DNA of 42,253 bases from an uncultured Ruminococcus sp. (GCA_946494335.1 CAMMBV010000033.1:1-42253), one strand, 5' to 3'; shown: positions 1 through 7,335, counted from the first letter of the stretch. Made by a program: numbers and translations. The notes: generated from the sequence alone by a model not told the origin.

Positions 1-210
1 GTAGATGAGCAGCCAGTCCGGCTGAATGTGGCATTCCCGATGCCCCACCCAATCACCGGTCAATTCATGGTCTTTGTTCTTCTCCGGCAGCTTTTCGCCC
101 CGCGACAAGGCCCGAATAATATCGTCCAACAGATCAATGTTCATGTGGCGCTTGATTGCCAGCTTGTAATCCTTTTTGAATTTTGTCGTCCAGACAATAT
201 CGCGCTTCAT
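1..210 (-). CDS. YafQ/RelE-type mRNA interferase toxin, 3' end cut by window edge
   Basis: The frame runs from an ATG at 210 to the window edge (70 codons), so the C-terminus is missing. The visible protein begins MKRDIVWTTKFKKDYKL and contains the family block LTGDWVGHRECHIQPDW followed by LLIY. That block is the signature of YafQ-type toxins of the RelE/ParE superfamily, which cleave mRNA at the ribosome. The start overlaps the stop of the upstream antitoxin gene as ATGA, the usual translationally coupled arrangement in which antitoxin is made first. The catalytic C-terminal residues lie outside the window, so activity cannot be judged. Family assignment is firm; the exact subfamily is inferred. 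Confidence 0.88.
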   Translation of the reverse strand, partial: MKRDIVWTTKFKKDYKLAIKRHMNIDLLDDIIRALSRGEKLPEKNKDHELTGDWVGHRECHIQPDWLLIY

Positions 211-482
211 CGTTTCAGCTCCCGGAGTGCTTCTTCCACATCGGAGTAATGCTTCACGCTTGGATCACGCGCGATCCGTTCCGCCTCCAACATGGCGGCG
301 ATGGTTTCTTTGTTCGGCTGTTCCAGCCTGACTTCAAAGGGAAATCCACCGGCGCGGAGCGACTGGCGCAGGAAAACATTGATGGCAGTGGTGAGGTTTA
401 TCCCCAATTCGCCGTAAAGCGTTTCACACTGCTTTTTGATGTCGCTGTCCATGCGGACGCTGAAATTCGTAGTTCCTGCCAT
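207..482 (-). CDS. RelB/DinJ-family antitoxin
   Basis: A 91-residue protein starting MAGTTNFSVRMDSDIKKQ. The N-terminal strand plus two helices (SVRMDSDIK, then LYGELGINLTTAINVFLRQ) form the ribbon-helix-helix fold of RelB/DinJ antitoxins. The acidic C-terminal tail (about residues 60-91) is the toxin-wrapping segment. The start at 482 was chosen over an in-frame ATG 17 codons upstream because AAAGGGG lies just before it and the family normally begins near this point. By family precedent the complex should repress its own promoter, in the region above 482. The gene is followed immediately by the YafQ-type toxin with an ATGA overlap. Confidence 0.9.
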   Translation of the reverse strand: MAGTTNFSVRMDSDIKKQCETLYGELGINLTTAINVFLRQSLRAGGFPFEVRLEQPNKETIAAMLEAERIARDPSVKHYSDVEEALRELKR

Positions 483-570
483 TGTATCAACCCCTTTCAA
501 GTTTATTGCACTTATAGTATATGCCATTTGCATTGCAAAATCAATTCAATAGCCACAAAATTTACAAAAA

Positions 571-710
571 TTTGTAACGGGTCGGTAAATTGTAGTCCGA
601 GAGTCCCGTTTGTAATCCAAGAGTCTCTTTTTGTAATTTAAAATCCTGTTTTGTAAGCGAAACTCCCGCTTTGTAAATGAAACTCCCGTTTTGTAAGCAA
701 GATTCCCGGA
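571..710. repeat. Iteron-like direct repeats, about 20-bp period
   Basis: TTGTAA (one copy TTGTAG) begins at 572, 590, 610, 631, 651, 671 and 691, so steps are 18, 20, 21, 20, 20 and 20 bp. From the second copy on, each unit also carries a CTCCCG-like block (TCCCG, TCTCT, TCCTG, CTCCCG, CTCCCG, TTCCCG) about 12 bp further on. A period of two helical turns next to a toxin-antitoxin pair resembles replication-initiator iterons. Two reverse-strand frames are also open across it, so a decayed low-complexity coding linker is the alternative. Nothing else is identifiable in the gene-free stretch 483-924. Confidence 0.6.
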
Positions 711-924
711 TTTTCTTCCGCACATGGATATGTTATAATACGTTCAGCAATAAATTTGCGTACAACAACCAGAGAGCAATTCCCTCTCGAAATTTTTGTA
801 TTCGGAGAATCCATCTCTGCTTTGGCTGGATATGATTGTTCTTTTCTGGCGGCACTTTCGCAAATTTATCTGTTACTTTTTGAGAAGTTTGGGTTTCAGG
901 ATGAAAATGAGATAGTTCCTATTC

Positions 925-1161
925 CTAATATCCCAAATCGCTTAACCATTTTAGAATTTCTTCTTCTGAATCAGCCGCCTCTTCTTCATAGCAATCGAAA
1001 ATATTGTCTGAAATTTTTCCATCAGGCAGAGCCTCCATGATAATGTCCACACTGCTTGCAAGGCCGCCCGTTCCATGGGAACAGAACAGATAAACCTGCT
1101 TCCCAGACAAATCGTTGTTCTCTAAAAAGGAGAGCAAAGCCATAGGAACGCCGTACCACCA
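925..1161 (-). pseudogene. Flavodoxin, C-terminal half (separated from 5' half at 11760-12221)
   Basis: The frame encodes WWYGVPMALLSFLENNDLSG, then a KQVYLFCSHGTGGL segment, and ends in EEEILKWLSDLGY. This is the second half of a flavodoxin_4-type domain: the conserved Trp pair, the core strand before the glycine-rich FMN loop, and the terminal helix. Codons upstream of the first Trp do not match a flavodoxin and come from unrelated DNA, so the half has no start of its own. The missing first half, ending at exactly GYPNW, lies on the same strand at 11760-12221. Together they would give one normal lipoprotein flavodoxin. Presumed non-functional. Confidence 0.85.
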
Positions 1162-1186
1162 TATTGCGTGTCGAGATTGATACAAT
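1162..1186 (+). repeat. Left inverted end of putative 10.6-kb insertion
   Basis: The sequence just inside the flavodoxin break has TTGCGT (1164-1169) then, after 7 bp, TTGATACAAT (1177-1186). Reading inward from the other break (11759 downward), the same two blocks appear 8 bp apart. CCA abuts both ends (1159-1161 and 11760-11762), which could be a 3-bp target duplication or chance. Confidence 0.6.
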
Positions 1187-1198
1187 CTTTGATTAGGT

Positions 1199-1287
1199 GC
1201 TATCGTTTTTACACTTTTCCAAGAATGCCTTAAAGTCAAGACTTTCCCGACTGGCAAATGCACCCTCGCAAGGGCGGCTATCGTTTT
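1199..1287 (+). repeat. Tandem CTATCGTTTT motifs inside the left end
   Basis: GCTATCGTTTT occurs at 1199-1209 and GGCTATCGTTTT at 1276-1287. Related copies lie at 1325-1343 (inverted), 1357-1375 and, at the far end of the element, 11695-11715. TCCCGACT (1245-1252) and AGTCGGGA (1291-1298) form a further inverted pair. Clustered short repeats at element ends are typical of recombinase arm-binding regions; that role is inferred. Confidence 0.5.
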
Positions 1288-1324
1288 GTTAGTCGGGATT
1301 TCCACACTTTTGGTATTTAGGATT

Positions 1325-1375
1325 GTAAAAAATAACGATAGCCTGTTTTGCAAAGTGGTTATCGTTATTTTTTGC
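1325..1375. repeat. Inverted repeat / hairpin with TATCGTTATTTTTT arms
   Basis: Left arm 1325-1343 (GTAAAAAATAACGATAGCC) and right arm 1357-1375 (GGTTATCGTTATTTTTTGC) pair at 17 of 19 positions around a 13-nt loop. The right arm continues as GCACC, and TATCGTT...TTTGCACC recurs in the same orientation at 11695-11715. It sits 12 bp past the stop of the gene at 1387-2409, so it could also act as that gene's terminator. Confidence 0.65.
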
Positions 1376-1386
1376 ACCTAAAATAT

Positions 1387-2409
1387 CTAAGTCTGTAGAA
1401 TCGAATTAGGCACAATAATTGTACTATTGGTGTCCTCTTTATCGAAAAAATTATTATTCATATCCGTTGTTACAATACGCCGACTTTCAGCCAGAAGTAA
1501 AGATGGATGTGCCAGTCTTTTTAAATCATCATCAACAAGTTCAAGAACAGGAACATCTCTCTTCTGCTCTAAATACCTTGCAACTTGTAGTTCTTCAATC
1601 CCATTAAGGTATTTTTCATGTGGTATTTTGGCATCATTCTTTATAAAGTAGGATACAGTCCTCCATGCAGAATAAAAAAACTGCATAAAATTATTTTCGT
1701 ATAACAGAGGACAGACTATCATGCTGTTTTGGATGCGGCATGGTCTGTCCTGATCCCACCTTGAGGATACTATGCCAATTGCAAGACCTCTTTCCGGTCT
1801 TAATGCTAAATGATTAATTTTAACAGAAGCAGCAACCCACATATCGGTATCCGTATTACCAATAAATAAATCAGCTTTCCAAACGCCGGATAAGGACACT
1901 GGCAAACTGTTCCGCACATTACGGAAACGAAAAGATTTTTGCATTTCTTCTAAATACTTTTTTATTTTTATTTTTTTGCCATGTGGTCCACTTAGTAATA
2001 TTGAATTTTCTGTTAACACATTTAGCAATTCATTGTTTATCTGTAAAACTTTTGATTTTTCAAATCCTAATAATATAGATGTGGTATTTTTTCCTTCTAT
2101 TCCACACATGGATAATGCACTCTGAATTCGCTCAATCACTAAAGGGTTTTTATTCCTTATAGCAGAATGAACTGCATATTCAAAGCATATACCACAGTCA
2201 CCATCACCTTCTCTATAGTTTCTTGCTAGTTCTCGAAGTCGTATTTTATCTATACCGTCACAAGATTCAACCACTTCACGTTTTAATCCAATTAACAGTC
2301 CAAAAAGAATAGGCGCAACCATTGCATAAAGAATTCTCTCTTTATGTCTATGGCTATTCTCATGGTTTGGAAAAAGGTCGTCTTGCTGAATAACATCTAC
2401 TACACGCAT
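1387..2409 (-). CDS. Uncharacterised protein, possible PD-(D/E)XK-type nuclease
   Basis: A 340-residue soluble protein that I do not recognise. It is visibly more AT-rich than its neighbours, suggesting separate acquisition. Two features hint at a restriction-endonuclease-like fold. One is a helix with a glutamate (CGICFEYAVHSAI, about residue 75). The other, near residues 175-200, is WKADLFIGN followed by WVAASVKIN, which fits the D...(x)xK geometry, though with Ser where Glu/Asp is usual. These motifs are weak and the fold is my inference. The ATG at 2409 was chosen; a GTG at 2424 sits directly against the GGAAAGG ribosome-binding sequence and is too close to it. No partner methylase is adjacent, so a restriction role is not supported by context. 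Confidence 0.6.
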   Translation of the reverse strand: MRVVDVIQQDDLFPNHENSHRHKERILYAMVAPILFGLLIGLKREVVESCDGIDKIRLRELARNYREGDGDCGICFEYAVHSAIRNKNPLVIERIQSALSMCGIEGKNTTSILLGFEKSKVLQINNELLNVLTENSILLSGPHGKKIKIKKYLEEMQKSFRFRNVRNSLPVSLSGVWKADLFIGNTDTDMWVAASVKINHLALRPERGLAIGIVSSRWDQDRPCRIQNSMIVCPLLYENNFMQFFYSAWRTVSYFIKNDAKIPHEKYLNGIEELQVARYLEQKRDVPVLELVDDDLKRLAHPSLLLAESRRIVTTDMNNNFFDKEDTNSTIIVPNSILQT

Positions 2410-2644
2410 TTTTATCCACTGCACCTTTCCATCTTTTTACGATATAAAAGCATCGTTTATCTTTTATGAAACTATTTTCTTATCTAAAGCTAAAAATTCT
2501 GATTTGTCAGTCACTACCACTAACGTTAAAATTATACATCAATTCTTCGTATATTTCCATAAACTGTACCATTCTATTTTCCCACAAATGGAAAAAGCGG
2601 CCGAAGGCATCTGTTCCCTTCCGATGCTCCGGCCACTTCTGATT

Positions 2645-3742
2645 TCAAATTCTCGTTTCCACTTGTGCGCCGTTGCGGAAAGTGAATACCACTCTGCCAT
2701 CCGCATAGACTGTGGCGTAATCCACAAGCCGGTAAAACAGTTTCTCATCAAAATCCACCGGCAGTTTCTCCGTTCCGCTAAGTTCCGCAAAGAACCCGCT
2801 GAAAATATCATATTGGATTTCCTTTCTCTTCTTCTCCTTTTTCAAACTGTCCGTCCGGCTCTCCAAAGCGATGTACCGGCTGACATACCCGTCATACTTT
2901 CTGCGGTAGTCATGCTGGTCAAGTCTCCGTGTTGCATTTTCATCCACCAGCTTCTGGATCAGTCCCGCCGTCACTTCCATCTCGCTGCTGGCCGATTCCA
3001 GCTCAGAGTCAATGGTGCTGCAGTCCGCCAGCATTTCCATGACCGCTCTGCAATCCCCGATGATTTCCTCCCGCTTTTCCATCAAGCTGCCGACCGCCTC
3101 AAGGAACAGCTCCTTGATCCGCTGTTCGTACAGATGGGGCGTGGCGCACTTGCTTTCTCCTTTGAACTTAGCATTACACTGCCAGACTGTCCGTTTATAT
3201 TTGCTGTTGGAGTGCCACACCTTTGAACCGAAGTATTCTCCGCAGTCGCCGCATTTCAGCTTTGCCGAGAATGGACTGCAGCAGCTATGGCTTCTTCCCA
3301 GATTCTTCCTCCGCTGTATCTCCATCTGCACAAGCTGCCACTCCGCAGGCTCGATGATGGCCTCATGACTGCCTTCCACATAATACTGTGGCACCTCCCC
3401 TTCATTTTCTTTGCGCTTTTTAGAAAGGAAATCCACCGTGTAACACTTCTGGAGTCGGGCATCCCCCTTATATTTTTCGTTGGAGAGAATGTTCTCCACG
3501 GTTCTGTGCCGCCACACTTCCTTGCCCGTAGGCGTCGGGATACCCTTGTCCGTCAGATATTTTGCGATAGCGTAAGGCGTCTGCCCCTGCATGAACATCC
3601 GGTAAATGAGCCGTACCGTTTCCGCTTCCTCCGGTACGATCTCCATCTGCCCGTCCTCACCTTTCCGGTATCCGAGAAAAGAGCTGTATGCCAGACTGAC
3701 CTTGCCGTCTGCAAACCGTTTCCTTTGCCCCCAGGTAATCAA
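2645..3742 (-). pseudogene. Large serine recombinase lacking its catalytic N-terminal domain
   Basis: The frame starts inside the protein at TWGQRKRFADGKVSL, the end of the long helix that follows the resolvase domain. It then shows the Recombinase domain (ETVRLIYRMFMQGQTPYAI through GIPTPTGKEVWRHRTVENIL), a zinc ribbon (KCGDCGEYFGS ... WQCNAKFKGESKC) and a coiled-coil/C-terminal region. Roughly the first 150-160 residues, with the nucleophilic serine, are absent; the sequence stops at about 3735-3742 and runs directly into a thioredoxin-like frame on the opposite strand. It cannot catalyse strand exchange. The nominal TTG at 3742 is not a credible start. It is a remnant of a conjugative or mobilizable element. 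Confidence 0.9.
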
Positions 3743-3974
3743 AGTGTTAGGGGCAGGCTGTAAATCCTGTCACGAACAATTTGAATACGCAAAACAGGCG
3801 GTAAAGGATATGGGGCTTTCCGTAGAAGTCGAATACATTACCGATATGCAGAAAGTAATGGAATACGGGGTTATGAGTATGCCTGCCCTTGTTGTCAATG
3901 GAAAGGTTGTTGCTATGGGCAAGGTTTTGAAAGCCTCTGATGTAGTTGCCCTGTTGCACAAATTAGGATTTTAA
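3735..3974 (+). pseudogene. Thioredoxin-family small protein missing its start codon
   Basis: From 3735 the frame reads VIKVLGAGCKSCHEQFEYAK and later YGVMSMPALVVNGKVVAMGK. This is the compact thioredoxin-like family (redox-active disulfide protein 2 type, about 75-80 residues) with its CxxC (CKSC) and cis-proline (MPAL) motifs. Homologues begin two or three residues before IKVLG; here no ATG is present and the DNA upstream belongs to the broken recombinase on the other strand. It ends 2 bp before arsC, matching the known pairing of this family with permease and arsenate reductase genes in arsenic operons. Translation from a chance upstream start is possible, but I treat it as a 5'-truncated remnant. 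Confidence 0.8.
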
Positions 3975-3976
3975 CT

Positions 3977-4375
3977 ATGAGTAAGAAGAAAATCGCTTTT
4001 ATCTGTGTTCACAACTCTTGCCGCAGTCAGATTGCCGAAGCGCTCGGCAAACATTTAGCAGGAGATCTGTTTGATTTTTATTCTGCGGGAACAGAAACAA
4101 AACCGCAAATCAATCAAGACGCTGTGCGGCTTATGAAACAGCTCTACGGGATAGATATGGAACAAAGCCAATACAGCAAGACGATTGATAAAATTCCTAC
4201 GCCCGATATTGCCATTTCAATGGGATGCGATGTTGGTTGTCCTTATATTGGCAGGACATTTGATGATAATTGGGAACTTCCTGATCCGACAGGTAAAAGT
4301 GATGAATGTTTCAGACAGATCATTGAGAAAATACTTGAAAAAATAAAAGAATTAAGATACTATTTAGACTCATAA
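3977..4375 (+). CDS. arsC: Arsenate reductase, low-molecular-weight phosphatase family
   Basis: A 132-residue protein with the phosphate-binding loop CVHNSCRS (CX5R) at residues 10-17, the Cys pair MGCDVGC near residue 90, and the catalytic aspartate in WELPDPTG. This is the thioredoxin-coupled ArsC family, which reduces arsenate to arsenite in the cytoplasm. Length is normal and the ORF is intact. It starts 2 bp after the thioredoxin remnant, so the pair is the tail of an arsenic operon whose promoter, regulator and permease have been lost at the 3735 junction. Expression therefore depends on read-through and is doubtful. A protein tyrosine phosphatase role is less likely given the Cys pair and the partner. 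Confidence 0.88.
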   Translation: MSKKKIAFICVHNSCRSQIAEALGKHLAGDLFDFYSAGTETKPQINQDAVRLMKQLYGIDMEQSQYSKTIDKIPTPDIAISMGCDVGCPYIGRTFDDNWELPDPTGKSDECFRQIIEKILEKIKELRYYLDS

Positions 4376-4410
4376 GTTGATTATCCCACCATTCCATTTG
4401 CCGGAAACAA

Positions 4411-4446
4411 AAAAGAGGCCCCACGGAAATCATCACTTCCGTGGGA
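4411..4446 (-). terminator. Rho-independent terminator for the minus-strand gene at 4470
   Basis: Stem CCCACGGAA (4421-4429) pairs with TTCCGTGGG (4438-4446). Read on the minus strand the stem is followed by CCTCTTTTTTG. It lies between convergent genes and may also slow plus-strand transcription from arsC. Confidence 0.75.
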
Positions 4447-4469
4447 CCTGCCCCTTGTCTAAAAGCCTT

Positions 4470-4799
4470 TTATACTCTTTTTCCATAATCCAGGGAAATC
4501 CAGCCGTCATGGTTCTTCTGGTAGGATTTCAGAAGCCCCCATCGGCTTGCCCCCTGTCCGTCTGCTTCCTCCACAATGGTAAAGACGCCTTTGCCTGTGT
4601 ACTTCCCGGTCTTGGCATAGTTGGTTCCCGGCCCTTTGCGGATGTTCAGGTCAAATAGATATTCTACCGGTTCCTCTCTGTAATGGTCGTTCCGGCGCTT
4701 TTCCGCCCGCAGCAAATCCCGATAATAATTACGTGATACAGTTTTGCTGAAAGAATCAAACATTTCACAGATTCTTTCTTCGTAGGAAGGAGATACCAT
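4470..4799 (-). pseudogene. Chimera: element sigma-factor N-terminus joined to an SH3b cell-wall domain
   Basis: A 109-residue reading frame with a good ribosome binding site (AAAGGAGGG before the ATG at 4799). Residues 1 to about 50 (YEERICEMFDSFSKTVSRNY through EEPVEYLFDL) match the start of the sigma-70-like proteins carried by Tn916/Tn1549-type elements. From about residue 51 the sequence becomes LNIRKGPGTNYAKTGKY and DGWISLDYGKRV, the terminal bacterial SH3 domain of an endolysin or amidase. Neither half has its normal remainder: no region 2/4 DNA-binding parts and no hydrolase domain. The most economical reading is a deletion fusing two element genes in frame. A product may still be made, but I assign it no function. 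Confidence 0.7.
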
Positions 4800-4954
4800 G
4801 ACTCGTCCCTCCTTTATCCAGATTTGAGCGTGGCTGCTTTTTCACCTCCTCGCCATACCAGAACGTTTTTCACAGCCTCAAACCGGAAAGGTTTTAAGAA
4901 AAATCTTCAAAAATTTTTATTCTGTCTATCCGACAGCTTTCGACAGGAAAAGGA

Positions 4955-4987
4955 AAAGGCCAATCCACACAAGGCAGATTGACCTTT
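4955..4987 (-). terminator. Hairpin downstream of the Dabb gene
   Basis: AAAGGCCAATC (4955-4965) pairs with GATTGACCTTT (4977-4987) with one mismatch. On the minus strand it is followed by TCCTTTTCC, a modest pyrimidine run. A second small hairpin, GGCAAG...CTTGCC, lies just above it. No gene is visible between 4800 and 5084. Confidence 0.45.
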
Positions 4988-5084
4988 CTGGCAAGTCCAT
5001 CCTTGCCACATAAGTGATCTTGTAGTTGTTTCTTCCATCGGGAAAATTTTTTGCCGATGTGGTTACAGGTAAACCTTATTCTTC

Positions 5085-5381
5085 TTAAAATTCAATCTGC
5101 GCCAGTACAAAATTGTCTGTACGGAACGCCTCGTCAGCCTTCGCCGCAACTTCCGTATGCGCCTTGCTTGCCATCAGCGCCTCAAAAGCCACCTTGTCTT
5201 TCAAATCGACAAGCATCGTAACGATATTGTCTGGGCCTGCCCAGCCAAGATTTCTTGCCACTGTAATCGCCTCGATCTCCGGCACGCTGTCTTTCATCGC
5301 GCGCATTTCAGCCATTTTCTTCTCTACCACTTCATCGGATACACCATCTTTGATGGTACACATAAAAATATGACGGATCAT
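5085..5381 (-). CDS. Dabb (dimeric alpha-beta barrel) family protein
   Basis: A 98-residue protein beginning MIRHIFMCTIKDGVSDEVV, with the pattern of Dabb/stress-responsive ferredoxin-like barrel proteins: an N-terminal His-containing strand, a helix of about 20 residues, a central strand (EAITVARNLGW) and a second half (NIVTMLVDLKDKVAFEALM). Family members form dimers; some are enzymes on polyketide or aromatic substrates, many are uncharacterised, so no reaction is assigned. A GGAGG site precedes the ATG, and the gene begins 14 bp after the stop of the MerR-tail-like gene, implying co-transcription with it. Confidence 0.82.
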   Translation of the reverse strand: MIRHIFMCTIKDGVSDEVVEKKMAEMRAMKDSVPEIEAITVARNLGWAGPDNIVTMLVDLKDKVAFEALMASKAHTEVAAKADEAFRTDNFVLAQIEF

Positions 5382-5395
5382 ATACTTTCCTCCTA

Positions 5396-5614
5396 CTAGC
5401 CATTCTTTCTGATTTCACTTCTCATAACATCCATTTCCATGATATTCTGTTCCAGTTCATGGATTTGGTCTAACGTTTCTTTCCTCTTATCGCCTAACAT
5501 CCGCAACCGTTCTAAATCCGAGCACTCCCCGGCAGCAAGCAGTTTAAAATAATAAAGAATCTCCTTTTCGGAAAACCCGATTGCCTGAAGCTGGCGTCTC
5601 ATCCTCTGCTCCAT
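5396..5614 (-). CDS. MerR-type regulator tail: dimerisation helix without DNA-binding domain
   Basis: A 72-residue protein, RRQLQAIGFSEKEILYYFKL then KRKETLDQIHELEQNIMEMD. This matches the linker and antiparallel coiled-coil of MerR-family regulators; the complete MerR at 18658-19017 has a similar tail (KRKRLLEDIHSKQKSLDQLD). The winged-helix half is missing. The ATG at 5614 has GGAGGAGG about 14 bp upstream, rather far but workable. It may be a truncated regulator or a small protein that dimerises with a full MerR; the sequence does not decide. It lies between the FMN reductase and the Dabb gene in one direction. Confidence 0.6.
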   Translation of the reverse strand: MEQRMRRQLQAIGFSEKEILYYFKLLAAGECSDLERLRMLGDKRKETLDQIHELEQNIMEMDVMRSEIRKNG

Positions 5615-5673
5615 TTCTGTTTTTACAACACCTCCTCCATGATAAAAATCCGCAGGTGTACTTCATTTTGCTT

Positions 5674-6207
5674 TTACAAAGATTTCCCAAACCGGAACGC
5701 CTCCTGCGCATAACGGGAAACACGGGCAAGCTCTGCCGTACCGCAGCCATATCCCAAAATCATACCACTGTCACGAAATCCCAGATACCGACTTAAACCA
5801 AGGTAATAATCCTCTGTATAGTGCATCACTTCCGAATCTGTCCTCCATGCCGAAGCGATCAGAGCAGACTTCACTCTTTTCGCTTTTAGCTGAGAAGAAA
5901 AGCAATGAAACCGGTCGATCAGAATTTTCATCTGCCCAGATAGACCGTAAAAATAAATCGGGGTTACAAATACCAGCATATCCGATTGCAAAATTTCTTT
6001 GCGCACGCCTTCCATATCGTCTTTTAGCACACATGGCTGTTCTTCCCATCCGCTTGCACAGCTCATACAGGGATTTATCCGCATATGCGCAATATCCAAT
6101 TCTGTCACGGTATGCCCATTTTTCTGCGCTCCCTTAGCAAATGCTCTTGCCAGAGTATTTGACGCTCCATTCTTATGAGGGCTGCCTTCCAATAATACGA
6201 TTTTCAT
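5674..6207 (-). CDS. Flavodoxin-fold NAD(P)H-dependent FMN reductase-like protein
   Basis: A 177-residue protein of normal length. It opens with MKIVLLEGSPHKNGASNTLA, the strand-loop that binds the FMN phosphate in this family, followed by a Cys pair (INPCMSCASGW) and the VFVTPIYFYGLSGQMKILID active-face segment. Such proteins carry FMN and pass electrons from NAD(P)H to quinones, nitro compounds or partner proteins; the substrate here is unknown. It is paralogous to the gene at 7399-7932. It starts with GGAG at the right distance and lies 9 bp downstream of the ferredoxin-tailed aldo/keto reductase, so the two are probably co-transcribed. Confidence 0.87.
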   Translation of the reverse strand: MKIVLLEGSPHKNGASNTLARAFAKGAQKNGHTVTELDIAHMRINPCMSCASGWEEQPCVLKDDMEGVRKEILQSDMLVFVTPIYFYGLSGQMKILIDRFHCFSSQLKAKRVKSALIASAWRTDSEVMHYTEDYYLGLSRYLGFRDSGMILGYGCGTAELARVSRYAQEAFRFGKSL

Positions 6208-6216
6208 ATGGACTCC

Positions 6217-7335
6217 TTACGCGAACGCCTGCGCTGTTCTTTCCAGCTCTGAGCGAATCGATATATGCTGCGGGCAGACCTGTTCACATTTTCCGCACTT
6301 TACGCATTCCGCTGCCCGTTTCTTCCCGTGTCCGCTTACTAAAAAGTTTTCCTGGAACCGAGCAGATGCCTCGTTGTGATACAGCGTCAGGTAATTCATT
6401 GCTGTAAAAGAGCCGGAAATTCCAATGTTCATGGGACAGACCTTTGCACAGTAATTACAATTCGTACAGGGGATTAACGGAATCTTCTCCAATTCCTCCT
6501 GAGCCCGACGGATTACGTTCTCCTGTTCCGGCGACAGACCGGCAAACTCTTTCATATAAGACAGGTTATCCTGCATCTGTTCCATATTGCTCATTCCGGA
6601 AAGCACAGTAATCACTCCGTCCAGATTTGCCGCAAACCGAATTGCCCATGACGCCACGGAATGTTCCGGCTCCGCTTGTTCAAAGACTGCTTTTACTGAC
6701 TCTGGAGGCGTGGCCAGCATTCCGCCTTTCACTGGTTCCATGATAACAACCGGCTTTCCGTATTTTCTTGCCATTTCATAGCAGGCTCTGGACTGAACGG
6801 TCGGGTTTTCCCAGTCCGCATAATTAATCTGAAGCTGAACAAATTCTGCCTCCGGATGCGCTTTCAAAATTTCCTCCAGTTCTTCTGGTGTGGAATGGAA
6901 CGAAAATCCAATATGCCGGATTTTTCCCTCCTTTTTCTTATCCGTCACAAAATTCCACATATCAAAGTCTTCAAAAAACTTTGTACGTCCTGCTCCCAGA
7001 TTATGCAGCAGATAAAAGTCAAAATAGCCGGCTCCTGTTCTCTCCAAAGACTGCTCAAACTGAGAAATCGCATCTTCGCGAGTCTTACAGTTGATCCAGG
7101 CCGCATTTTTTGTGGCCAGCTGATAGCTCTCGCGAGGATAACGCTCTACCAGAGCTTTTCTGATTGCATCCTCACTTCCCGCATAAGCCCATGCGGTATC
7201 AAAATAAGTAAACCCTGCCTCCATAAATCGGTCTACCATCTGCTTTACCTGGTCAACATCGATGGCATCATCCTTTTGCGGCAGCCGCATCAAACCAAAG
7301 CCCAATTTCTTAATTTCTTCTCCTAAATATGGCAT
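6217..7335 (-). CDS. Aldo/keto reductase with C-terminal double [4Fe-4S] ferredoxin domain
   Basis: A 372-residue protein in two parts. Residues 1 to about 275 form the AKR barrel with tetrad candidates Asp46 (YFDTAWAY), Tyr51, Lys76 (LATKNAAW) and His111 (FYLLHNLG). Residues 290-354 hold two four-Cys clusters: Cys290/293/296/300 (CTNCNYCAKVC) and Cys344/347/350/354 (CVKCGKCEQVC). This architecture is widespread in Clostridia and implies electron transfer between iron-sulfur centres and the barrel, perhaps with the flanking flavodoxins. The physiological substrate is not established for most members. The start at 7335 has AAGGAGG. The order FMN reductase, AKR-Fd, FMN reductase, flavodoxin suggests one redox operon. 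Confidence 0.9.
   Translation of the reverse strand: MPYLGEEIKKLGFGLMRLPQKDDAIDVDQVKQMVDRFMEAGFTYFDTAWAYAGSEDAIRKALVERYPRESYQLATKNAAWINCKTREDAISQFEQSLERTGAGYFDFYLLHNLGAGRTKFFEDFDMWNFVTDKKKEGKIRHIGFSFHSTPEELEEILKAHPEAEFVQLQINYADWENPTVQSRACYEMARKYGKPVVIMEPVKGGMLATPPESVKAVFEQAEPEHSVASWAIRFAANLDGVITVLSGMSNMEQMQDNLSYMKEFAGLSPEQENVIRRAQEELEKIPLIPCTNCNYCAKVCPMNIGISGSFTAMNYLTLYHNEASARFQENFLVSGHGKKRAAECVKCGKCEQVCPQHISIRSELERTAQAFA

Noticed and set aside
571-710. The repeat array as a CRISPR
   Set aside because: Units of 20 bp are degenerate and directly adjoining, without unique spacers of 30-40 bp.
756-1040. Plus-strand open frame of about 94 codons
   Set aside because: It overlaps the flavodoxin C-terminal half antisense, has a TTG start without a ribosome binding site, and matches no family I know.
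1162-1377. An extended N-terminus of the flavodoxin fragment reading through the left end
   Set aside because: Those codons lie in the inverted-repeat region and do not resemble flavodoxin; no ribosome binding site supports a start there.
2504-3763. Several plus-strand open frames opposite the recombinase
   Set aside because: They are antisense shadows of a coding region with clear Recombinase and zinc-ribbon domains.
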